64,000 nt of DNA from Dactylosporangium aurantiacum (GTDB lineage Bacteria; Actinomycetota; Actinomycetes; Mycobacteriales; Micromonosporaceae): the NCBI RefSeq assembly GCF_000716715.1, contig NZ_JNYJ01000035.1, positions 1-64,000 of the forward strand, written 5' to 3'. Positions 57,275 to 64,000 of the stretch are shown here, one piece after another (positions within the stretch are counted from its first letter, which is position 1; the number at the start of each line of letters is the position of its first letter). Below the pieces are notes generated by a model. The model saw only the letters and a list, made by a program, of their open reading frames with translations. It was not told where the DNA came from and did no database searches. The position numbers and the translations under genes are program-made.

Positions 57275-59539
57275 TCAGCCGAAGAAGAACTCGATCCGCA
57301 CGGTGCCCGCCGGCGTCTTCTCGCCGGCGGGCTCTGCCGTCGTGTCGACGGTGGTCGTACCGGACAGCTGGGGGATGCGCTTGTCGCCGATCATGTGGTC
57401 CTGCAGCAGCTTGCCGACCGTCTTCGCCTTGCCGAGGCCGCCGAGGGTTTTCGGGTCGTCGTAGCCGGTCACGATGATGCGGAGCACCGGCCGCGTGTCG
57501 GCGCCCAACGCCCGGACGACCTCGTCGCGGAGGGCGGGTGACTCGATCGGCACGTTCACGGTCAGCCCGACCGAGGCGGCCACCGGGGGATTGTCCGGTC
57601 CCGGTCCGCCGCCGCCCTGCGTGGCGGTGGAAACGGACTGCGAGGACAACGGCTGCGACGAGGCGTGCGTCTGCGCGGGCGGCTGCTGCCCCGCGTGCAT
57701 GACCGCCCACACCACCACCCCGACGAGCGCGACGCCGCCGCCGGCCAGCATGATCCTGGTCGGCAGAGGGACCTCGTCCCACCGGAAACGCCCGCCTGGG
57801 TCACGGCCGTCGTCGTACTGCGGCCTGGGCGGCAGCGGGAGCAGCTTGCGCACGTGGGGCGGCGCGTCCTGCTCGACGCCGATTCTCAGGCACACCTCAC
57901 GCAGCGGGTCGTCCTTCGCGAGGGGTTTCGGCCGCTGCTCCGCGACGACGGACAGGGCGGCGTGCATGACTTCTCGCAACGGCGGGCGGGAGACGTGCGC
58001 CCGGCCCGTGCCGAGCAGCAGGTCGGTGACCCACGCGTGCAGGTGCTGCCGGCGCTCGGCGGTACCCTGCCGGACCATCCTGATCACGGCCCGGCGGATG
58101 TCCTCACGGTGCAGCGGTTGCTGGTCCTTGATCGCCCACACGAGCAGCGACGCGGCGACGTCGACCGGCACCGGCCTGCGCAGCTGTCCGACGAGCCCGA
58201 TCACGGCGTCGAACGGCACGGGCGCGCGGCCGAGCTCCTCGGCGGCCGGATCGTCCAGCGCCCGGGCCGCGTCGATGTGGGCCGCGATGTGCGCGAGCCG
58301 GGGCGGGAAGAGCCGCGGCGCGTCGACCGGGCGGATGCCGAGCAGCAGCAGGAAGTCGTGCGCGCGCAGGAGGTCCGCAGGCCGGCTGAGCGGCCCGCCC
58401 GCCCCGGCCCACGCGGTGACCTCGTCGAGGCGTTCGGCGGGCGACACCAACGCCCTGCGCAGGAGGCCGGCCAGGTCGCGCTGGCGGTCGGTGACGTCAC
58501 CGGTGGCGCCGAGCAGTGGCAGGGTGAACTTCCGGTCGGCCTGCGCGGCCAGCAACCCCCGGACGGCCGGCACCGCGAGCCGGTCCTGGCGCTGCCGGTC
58601 GATCCAGTCCCAGGCGTCCCTCGGCCGGTTGTGCGCCCACTCCTCGACCTTGTCCTCGACACCGGGGTGGTCCAGCTCCGACATCCTGTTCGCCGCGGCG
58701 TAGGACGCCACGTCCTGCCAGGTGAGCCCGTGCTTGCGCACCGCCAGCTCGTCCAGGACGGCGACCAGGTCCTGGGGGTACCGGCGCAGGTCCTCGGGCA
58801 GCGGCTCGCCACCGGCCAGCGCGGTCAGTGCCGCCCGCCGCCGGCCGGCGTCGAGCTTGACGGTGAGCCGCTCGTCCTCCGGCGCGGGTGGCGGCAGCAC
58901 CTTGTCCAGCTGCGCGGCGCGGGCCGGGTCGGCGGCGCGGAACTGTTCCGGCCAGCGGCCCGAGAAGACCGGCCGGCTGATCGGCGACGGGCGCTGCAGC
59001 AGGCAGGTCGACCAGGTGAACCGTTCGGCGGCCCAGTCCGGCAGGGCCTTCAGGGCGGCCTCGATGGCGAACCGGTTCTGCGCCGGCGTGCCCGGCAGCG
59101 CCTGCTGCTCCCGGCCCGGCACGAGGACGGCCGTCAGCACGTCCAGGGTGGCTGCCGCCAGCCATCCGGCATCTGGGCGTTCGAGGTCCTCGTGGTCGGC
59201 GGCGGCCAGCTCGCACCCGGCCGTCCACACGTCGGCGGGGCGGGCGCCGGGCTCGGCGAAGAGGTACCAGCAGGTGCCGGCGACGCCGAACGGGCCGCGC
59301 CGGCCCTGCACCACGAAGCACCACAGCTGCTGCCCGCCGACGTCGACGGTCCGCATCGACCACACGGGGTGCGGCAGCGTCATGCGCAGCGCCTCCGGCG
59401 GCTGGCTCAGGTCGCCGTTGAGCAGCCGCTGGGCCGCCATGACGTACGGCTGCGGCGGCGGGGCACCGTCGTCCTGGCGGGTGAAGCCGGTGCCCGTGGT
59501 GTCGGCCCACTTGACGGAGATCAGCTGCGGGTCACTCAT
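57275..59539 (-). CDS. GTPase-operon membrane protein with OmpA-like C-terminus
   Basis: A 754-aa protein. Residues ~1-500 are soluble, opening with an immunoglobulin- or beta-rich segment (VKWADTTGTGFTRQDDG) and continuing as a largely helical region. One transmembrane helix lies at about residues 593-615 (IMLAGGGVALVGVVVWAVM). The extracytoplasmic tail (~110 residues) contains IIVTGYDDPKTLGGLGKAKTVGKLL, reminiscent of the peptidoglycan-binding OmpA core (degenerate). The position after a TRAFAC-like GTPase recalls GTPase-associated proteins (GAP1) of predicted conflict systems, but sequence similarity is not proven. The ATG overlaps the GTPase stop by 8 bp (ATG at 59545 also possible). Last gene of the operon. 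Confidence 0.78.
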   Translation of the reverse strand: MSDPQLISVKWADTTGTGFTRQDDGAPPPQPYVMAAQRLLNGDLSQPPEALRMTLPHPVWSMRTVDVGGQQLWCFVVQGRRGPFGVAGTCWYLFAEPGARPADVWTAGCELAAADHEDLERPDAGWLAAATLDVLTAVLVPGREQQALPGTPAQNRFAIEAALKALPDWAAERFTWSTCLLQRPSPISRPVFSGRWPEQFRAADPARAAQLDKVLPPPAPEDERLTVKLDAGRRRAALTALAGGEPLPEDLRRYPQDLVAVLDELAVRKHGLTWQDVASYAAANRMSELDHPGVEDKVEEWAHNRPRDAWDWIDRQRQDRLAVPAVRGLLAAQADRKFTLPLLGATGDVTDRQRDLAGLLRRALVSPAERLDEVTAWAGAGGPLSRPADLLRAHDFLLLLGIRPVDAPRLFPPRLAHIAAHIDAARALDDPAAEELGRAPVPFDAVIGLVGQLRRPVPVDVAASLLVWAIKDQQPLHREDIRRAVIRMVRQGTAERRQHLHAWVTDLLLGTGRAHVSRPPLREVMHAALSVVAEQRPKPLAKDDPLREVCLRIGVEQDAPPHVRKLLPLPPRPQYDDGRDPGGRFRWDEVPLPTRIMLAGGGVALVGVVVWAVMHAGQQPPAQTHASSQPLSSQSVSTATQGGGGPGPDNPPVAASVGLTVNVPIESPALRDEVVRALGADTRPVLRIIVTGYDDPKTLGGLGKAKTVGKLLQDHMIGDKRIPQLSGTTTVDTTAEPAGEKTPAGTVRIEFFFG

Positions 59540-61307
59540 GCGCATGCGCCTTTCCGAGCGCGGCGAGCAGGAGCTGGGTGAGGGCCGCGGAACGCTCCTC
59601 CAGCTTCGGGAACGGCTGGTTGGCGGCCAGCGGGCTGAGCGTCTCGCGGTCGGTGCTGTGCGGCACGGTGCCCAGCGGCGAGCACAGGAAGAACCGCAGC
59701 GAGTGCCGGCGGTCCTGCAGCAGCCCGTACATGGCGGCCTGCTGGCCCATGCCGTAGCTGATCCCACAGCCGATGGCGGACATGATGAGGTCGCGCAGCA
59801 GCAGCCGGTCGAACGAGTCGGCGCGCATCGCCAGGTCCAGGTGGTCGCCGATGGACGGCACGGTGACCTGCCGGTTGGGCAGCAGCGTCACGACCTGCGC
59901 CCCGCCGGTGTACACGAGGTTCCAGAACGCCGAGTCGAGCGAGTACGTGTACAGCAGCCCCTCGGCGACCTGGATCACCCGGGCGCGGCGCTCGTCGGGG
60001 TCGACGATGAGCTGCGGGTTGATGAGGTGCAGCACCTGTTCGGTGCCGGCGTCGACGGCCTGCTCGCCGTCGGCCCAGCGCTCCGCGACGGACGCCAGGT
60101 ACGCGGCGATGCCCCGCAGCACCACCCCGGGCGGGCCGAAGTCGGTGAGCCGCCGCCGGCGCTGCAGCGCGGCGTGGATGAGGTCGCACTTGGTCACCGC
60201 GACCAGCATCCGCAGCCGCTCGCCGCGGTCCTCCATGAACGGCCCGCCGGCCGCGATGAGCTGCTGGCCGATGCGGCTCTGGATGTAGTCGCGGCTGCGC
60301 TGCAGGGCGGCCAGCCCGCCGTCCTGCGGGATCGTGCCGGGCCGCAGGCTGCCCTCCAGGACGGACGCGTACTCGGCGCTGGCCAGCCCGCCGTCGGTGA
60401 GCCAGCCCGCCGCCTCGGCCGCGATGACCGGGTCGATGACCCAGATGAGCGCGTTGAAGGCGCGCAGCCGGTTCGCCTCCCGCGGCGCGCCCGGCGACGT
60501 GTCGGCGAACATCTCGCCGGGCAGGTCGGCGATGCCGGTCCACATGCGGTGGTTGCGGCCCTCGGTGCGCACGACGAGCGGCTGGCGGAAGCCGGTGCCC
60601 CACTCCTCCGCGCGCCGCTCGCCACCCACGACGGTGCGGGCGACCAGGTACTTGATGTCGTCCAGCGCGCCGGGCAGCCGGTCGGCGAGGATGCTGGCCG
60701 GGGTGCCCTGCCCCATCGCGCTCGTCGGGCTGATCGCCGCGCCGTGGCTCAGCGTGTCGTTGTACGCCCGGGAACGGATCTCCAGCGGCAGCGACTCCAG
60801 CGGGCTCAGGTCGTGCCGGCGGATCTGGTTGTCGTTGCGCAGGTGCCAGTTCTCCAGGTTGTTGAGCTCCTGGTGCAGCATCCGCACCAGCAGATAGGTC
60901 TTGCCGCTGGCCAGCGCGCCGATCGCGGCGACCATGTTCCACTCGCGGACGGTCTCCGTCGGCCGGTACTGGTGCCGCCCGGCGCCGCCGGCGACCGACG
61001 AGTCCGGGAAGATGTGCCCGTCACCGCACAGCACGTAGACCCAGTCGACCTCGTACTCGTTGAACGGCGGGTCCACGGACATCCGCGGGCGGTAGTTGCC
61101 GGCCAGCAGCGTCACCCGCCACGTGTACTCACCGAGGCGCTGGCCCAGCTCCAGCCGGACCGACGGCGGGCGCACGTACATGCCGGTGCCGGGGTCGCGC
61201 TGCGGCTCGGCCCAGCCCAGCAGCGAGCCGCACACGGGGCACGTCTCCCCGTACACCTCGACGGGGGAGCGCCCGACCCGGCGGCGGAAACGGTCGATGA
61301 TGCTCAT
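59532..61307 (-). CDS. Zinc-ribbon P-loop GTPase (DO-GTPase-like)
   Basis: A 591-aa protein. A zinc ribbon at the N-terminus is formed by Cys23-x2-Cys26 and Cys94-x3-His98. The P-loop is GALASGKT (130-137), the G3-like motif DLPGE (261-265) and the G4-like TKCD (372-375), so a GTPase of the TRAFAC-like double-GTPase group is likely. Between them is a long insert. No membrane segment is certain. Its start overlaps the 100-aa gene stop (ATGA, 61304-61307), and its stop overlaps the next gene. It is the probable energy-using core of the operon. Confidence 0.82.
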   Translation of the reverse strand: MSIIDRFRRRVGRSPVEVYGETCPVCGSLLGWAEPQRDPGTGMYVRPPSVRLELGQRLGEYTWRVTLLAGNYRPRMSVDPPFNEYEVDWVYVLCGDGHIFPDSSVAGGAGRHQYRPTETVREWNMVAAIGALASGKTYLLVRMLHQELNNLENWHLRNDNQIRRHDLSPLESLPLEIRSRAYNDTLSHGAAISPTSAMGQGTPASILADRLPGALDDIKYLVARTVVGGERRAEEWGTGFRQPLVVRTEGRNHRMWTGIADLPGEMFADTSPGAPREANRLRAFNALIWVIDPVIAAEAAGWLTDGGLASAEYASVLEGSLRPGTIPQDGGLAALQRSRDYIQSRIGQQLIAAGGPFMEDRGERLRMLVAVTKCDLIHAALQRRRRLTDFGPPGVVLRGIAAYLASVAERWADGEQAVDAGTEQVLHLINPQLIVDPDERRARVIQVAEGLLYTYSLDSAFWNLVYTGGAQVVTLLPNRQVTVPSIGDHLDLAMRADSFDRLLLRDLIMSAIGCGISYGMGQQAAMYGLLQDRRHSLRFFLCSPLGTVPHSTDRETLSPLAANQPFPKLEERSAALTQLLLAALGKAHAHE

Positions 61308-61606
61308 CGCACGACCGTCCACAGCCACGCGGCGAGGCCACCCACGGCGACGAGCAGCAGCCCCGCGGCCACCCCGGCGGCGGTGCCCCAGCGCCGCCCG
61401 ACGCCGTCGGCCGCCGCGAGGTACTCCACCAGCCGCCCCTCGACCTCGGCGACGTAGTGCGGCGCGGCCCGGCGGCCGTTCACCGCCCACTCGCCGAAGC
61501 GGTAGCCGAACTCGGCGAACAGCTCCGCCGGCCCGCACCGGGTCAGCACCCTGTGCTGCAGCAGGCGCCTGCCGGGCAACGGCAGCCGGTCCCACGGCAC
61601 GTGCAT
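61304..61606 (-). CDS. 100-aa single-span membrane protein
   Basis: A small protein with a ~70-residue cytoplasmic part (PLPGRRLLQHRVLTRCGPAELF in outline) and a C-terminal transmembrane helix (AAGVAAGLLLVAVGGLAAWLW), thus tail-anchored. The start overlaps the kinase stop (TGATG), and its stop overlaps the GTPase start. Such tight coupling suggests a fixed stoichiometric partner, perhaps tethering the GTPase to the membrane. No family recognised. Confidence 0.78.
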   Translation of the reverse strand: MHVPWDRLPLPGRRLLQHRVLTRCGPAELFAEFGYRFGEWAVNGRRAAPHYVAEVEGRLVEYLAAADGVGRRWGTAAGVAAGLLLVAVGGLAAWLWTVVR

Positions 61607-63030
61607 CACTTCCCCCATCCCAGTGCGCTCACGATGAACACCGCGCCGAGCGTCACGATCCCGCCGGTCCAGACCGCCATGCGCCACAGCGCGGCCCGGA
61701 CCGCCACGGCGAGCGCCTCCGAGCGGATGAAGTTGATCGCCACGACCGGCTTGTCGGGGCGCGGTGCCCGCACCCCGGCGGTCGCCCGCAGGATGCGGGC
61801 CACCGACGGCTCGTGCCGCCGCAGCAGCTCCTCGTCGACGGGGACGACCTCGGGCGCGATGATCTGGCGCGACTCCTCGGTCGCCTCCAGCAGCCGGGCC
61901 AGCCACGGACCGGCCCACTTCCCGGCGTCCTCCATCGGCTGGTGCCCGGCCAGGTCGCGGGACACCCCGAACGGCTCGGCGAGCACCGCCACCAGCGGCG
62001 CCCACTGCCGCCCCAGGTACCGCGACAGGGCGTCGCGCACGTCGTCGCGGTTGTCCACGGCCCGCGCGGCGAAGTCGTTGCCGGCGCCGCCGAGCAGCGA
62101 CCGGTCCACCCAGTCGACGCCGGCGAGGGCGGCGAGCACCATCAGCGCGAAACCGAAGCGGTCCTGCGCGCGCAGGTACCCCGCGTCCAGCCCGCCGTTG
62201 TCCGGCAGGTGCGTGCGGCGCCGCCACCGCCGCACCGGGCCGTAGTCGTAGTGCCCGGACGTGCGCAGCGTCGTCGGCGCGGAGTCCAGGGCGGTGGCCG
62301 AGTCGCTGTCGATGAGCGCGAAGTGCTCGGTGTTCTCGAACTGGTACCGGCACACGTGCTCGGGCTTGATGTCGCAGTGCGCCCAGCCGATCGCGTGCAG
62401 CGCGTCGAGACCCGCGGCGAGCTTCTCGAACGCCCGCAGGTGCTGCGTCGCGGGGCGCTTGGCGGACTTCGCCGACGGCAGGCGCCACTCGGCCGGCTCG
62501 ACGGTCGGCGACACCGCCAGCACGAAGCACTCGGGGCGCGGTACCCCCTGGCCGAACCAGGCCGGAAGGGTGCCGCGCAGCTCGTCGACGACCTCGCCGG
62601 CCGGCGCGCCGAGCCGGGTCCGGCGGCTCACCGTGCTGGTCTCGACGCCCCGGATCTCGACCGGGACCAGCGCCCACGGCAGGTCGATCTGCCGGCGGAT
62701 GTCCGCGACCCGGTCGTTGGCCGCCTGCAGCGCCCGGGCCTGCTGGTCCAGGTGGCGGCGCAGCACGTCGGCGTCGCCCTTGTGCGCGCACCGGTACACC
62801 TTCACGTGCCACGCGCGCAGGTGCTCGGTCTCCTCGGCGTGGTTGACCGCGGTCGTGTACAGCACCTCGGCGCGGACCCGCAGTCCCTGCCCGGGCAGGG
62901 CGCCCGGCGCGGTGACGTCGAACAGCACCTCCTCCCAGGCGGTGCCGTCCGGTGGCTCGACCGCGAGCTTGGCGTACCAGGAGGTCGCGTTGATGTCGAT
63001 GATGAAGTCGTCGTCGCGCGCGTAGCCCAC
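61606..63030 (-). CDS. Tail-anchored degenerate protein kinase
   Basis: A 474-aa protein. The catalytic-loop motif reads HCDIKPEH (about residues 216-223): the Asp and Lys are kept, but the usual Asn is His. The DFG motif is replaced by DSDSA (ALIDSDSATAL). A glycine-rich loop and the VAIK lysine are not evident in the N-terminal ~200 residues, which look like a separate beta-rich domain. One transmembrane helix ends the protein (TGGIVTLGAVFIVSALG). It could be a pseudokinase or an atypical kinase. GTG start with a GAGGGG site. The stop overlaps the next start. Confidence 0.82.
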   Translation of the reverse strand: MGYARDDDFIIDINATSWYAKLAVEPPDGTAWEEVLFDVTAPGALPGQGLRVRAEVLYTTAVNHAEETEHLRAWHVKVYRCAHKGDADVLRRHLDQQARALQAANDRVADIRRQIDLPWALVPVEIRGVETSTVSRRTRLGAPAGEVVDELRGTLPAWFGQGVPRPECFVLAVSPTVEPAEWRLPSAKSAKRPATQHLRAFEKLAAGLDALHAIGWAHCDIKPEHVCRYQFENTEHFALIDSDSATALDSAPTTLRTSGHYDYGPVRRWRRRTHLPDNGGLDAGYLRAQDRFGFALMVLAALAGVDWVDRSLLGGAGNDFAARAVDNRDDVRDALSRYLGRQWAPLVAVLAEPFGVSRDLAGHQPMEDAGKWAGPWLARLLEATEESRQIIAPEVVPVDEELLRRHEPSVARILRATAGVRAPRPDKPVVAINFIRSEALAVAVRAALWRMAVWTGGIVTLGAVFIVSALGWGK

Positions 63031-63032
63031 GT

Positions 63033-63725
63033 TCAGTCCCCTCGTTCCAGCCGGTACCGCAGCACCGTGGCGGCGGCCGGCCCGCGCCGGTACTCGATCG
63101 ACCCGTCCGCCGGCAGGTCCTCGACCCGGTGGCAGCGCCGCTGCTGCCAGCCGTCGAGCACGACCGTGTACTCCGGCCGGTCACCGGTGCGCTCCAACGT
63201 CACCTCGCCGTCCCAGTACCGCAGCCGCAGCAGCCCGCCGGCGGGCACCTGCGGCGCGTCCTCCGGCAGCAGGATGGGGGTGCGCCCGTCCAGCACCGGG
63301 GCGGCCCGCCCCACCGGGATCCACTGCCGCACCGGCAGCAGCCGGTAGGTCCACTCCAGCGGCCAGTCGCTGACCCTCAGCAGCAGCACCGCCGGCGGCG
63401 CCGGCTCCGGTGCGGGCCAGCCGGCGTCGTGGTGCTCCTGGTCCGGTTCGATGCGGATCAGGTAGCCCGGGTCGGTGAGGGTGGCCGTGACCCGGCGGTG
63501 CACCGTCACCGGCGCGGCCGGCAGGACCTCGCCGAGGTACTGGCGGGCCAGCACGTCCAGCCGCGGCCGGATCCGGTCGACGGAGGTGCGGGTGACCAGC
63601 GTGATGTCGACGGGTTCGGCGGGCAGCCGGTCCCGCCGCCCGGCGACGCGGCCGCAGTACTCCGACAGCCGCAGGGCGAAGGCCCGCAGCACCTCGTCCT
63701 CGTAGCGGGTGTCCGCCGCCGTCAC
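63033..63725 (-). CDS. 230-aa protein of unknown function in the GTPase operon
   Basis: A soluble protein with a helical N-terminus (EDEVLRAFALRLSEYCGRV) and a beta-rich remainder. The segment VGRAAPVLDGRTPILLPED, followed by LRLRYWDGEVTLERTG, superficially resembles an FHA fold, but the canonical GR...S..H pattern is not clear. The GTG at 63725 overlaps the stop of the upstream transpeptidase gene (63722). Its stop is 2 bp before the kinase start. Function unknown; a phosphopeptide reader for the kinase would fit the context but is speculative. Confidence 0.75.
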   Translation of the reverse strand: MTAADTRYEDEVLRAFALRLSEYCGRVAGRRDRLPAEPVDITLVTRTSVDRIRPRLDVLARQYLGEVLPAAPVTVHRRVTATLTDPGYLIRIEPDQEHHDAGWPAPEPAPPAVLLLRVSDWPLEWTYRLLPVRQWIPVGRAAPVLDGRTPILLPEDAPQVPAGGLLRLRYWDGEVTLERTGDRPEYTVVLDGWQQRRCHRVEDLPADGSIEYRRGPAAATVLRYRLERGD

Positions 63726-64000
63726 TTCGCCTCCTGCAGGGCTCGGAGCAGCTGCTCGACGACGAGGTGGACGCGTTCGGTGCCCGGCGCCTGGTCGCGG
63801 CTCTCCACCGTCACGGCGAAGGCGACCGGCCCGTGCGGGGTGTCGACGAACCCGGTCAGCCACAGGTGCTGGCGCACGAATCGGCCGGGTGGGGTCACGT
63901 CGTGGGTGCCGGTCTTCGCGTACAGGCCCTTGGACAGGGTGTCGTCGAGCCCGCGCGCGGTGCCGTGCTCGGCCGTGCCGGCGAGCGCCGTGCGCAGCTC
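63722..64000 (-). CDS. Penicillin-binding-like transpeptidase, C-terminal fragment
   Basis: The last 92 codons of a gene that extends beyond the right edge of the window. The frame reads AEHGTARGLDD, then GLYAKTGTHD, then LWLTGFVDTPHGPVAFAVTVE. The KTG triad motif and the two strands after it are diagnostic of the penicillin-binding/transpeptidase fold (class B PBP-like). Its stop overlaps the 230-aa gene, so it belongs to the same operon. The N-terminal part (membrane anchor, dimerisation domain) cannot be seen. Confidence 0.78.
   Translation of the reverse strand, partial: ELRTALAGTAEHGTARGLDDTLSKGLYAKTGTHDVTPPGRFVRQHLWLTGFVDTPHGPVAFAVTVESRDQAPGTERVHLVVEQLLRALQEAK

Overview
The window looks like chromosome of a high-GC actinomycete, most likely a member of the Micromonosporaceae (genus not determined). 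The evidence is G/C-dominated third codon positions, frequent GTG/TTG starts, many 1-8 base start/stop overlaps, and families typical of this group (TIGR04222 proteins, DUF3097, a CHAT/caspase/subtilase locus, membrane-fused Hsp70). I see no phage, integrase, transposase, CRISPR array, rRNA or tRNA.

Layout. 0.3-6.4 kb (minus strand): three predicted proteases (S8 peptidase, TPR-CHAT, caspase-like) and a 150-aa partner. 6.5-9.5 kb (minus): an overlapping set of a TIGR04222 membrane protein with a cysteine-ladder tail, a DUF692/MNIO enzyme and a small partner, followed by an SDR. 9.6-14.7 kb: an AcnR-like TetR regulator, a HAD hydrolase, a RIO kinase, an MFS exporter and a quinone oxidoreductase. 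14.8-17.8 kb: a membrane Hsp70 with an extracytoplasmic PQQ-like domain. 17.9-19.1 kb: gene-free and G-rich, with a 117-bp tandem duplication. 19.2-37.5 kb: housekeeping genes (aconitase, YbhB, PfkB kinase, AAA ATPase, an AsnB with a degenerate glutaminase site, aminopeptidase P, cupin, TrmB, Ski2-like helicase, hydrolase/TetR pair, KatE). 37.5-41.1 kb: FlK-like thioesterase, sirtuin, two bPH2 proteins and a small Cys protein.

41.4-53.4 kb: moxR-DUF58-VWA, fabG-fabI, ferrochelatase, an unknown protein, then NfeD-SPFH. This follows the gene order of the mycobacterial Rv1479-Rv1488 block. The aconitase and its regulator, which sit beside that block in mycobacteria, are about 9 kb apart here, but the two genes carry matching 18-bp operator-like sites. 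53.5-64 kb: TrmH methyltransferase, lipoprotein, a DUF4407 coiled-coil membrane protein with a small Arg-rich partner, then a tightly overlapping minus-strand operon that runs off the right edge: penicillin-binding-like transpeptidase (partial), a 230-aa unknown, a membrane-anchored degenerate kinase, a 100-aa membrane protein, a zinc-ribbon GTPase, and a 754-aa membrane protein with an OmpA-like tail.

The best candidates for under-described biology are the MNIO/Cys-ladder operon, the kinase-GTPase-transpeptidase operon and the triple-protease locus. A roughly 180-bp intergenic element also recurs three times between convergent genes.
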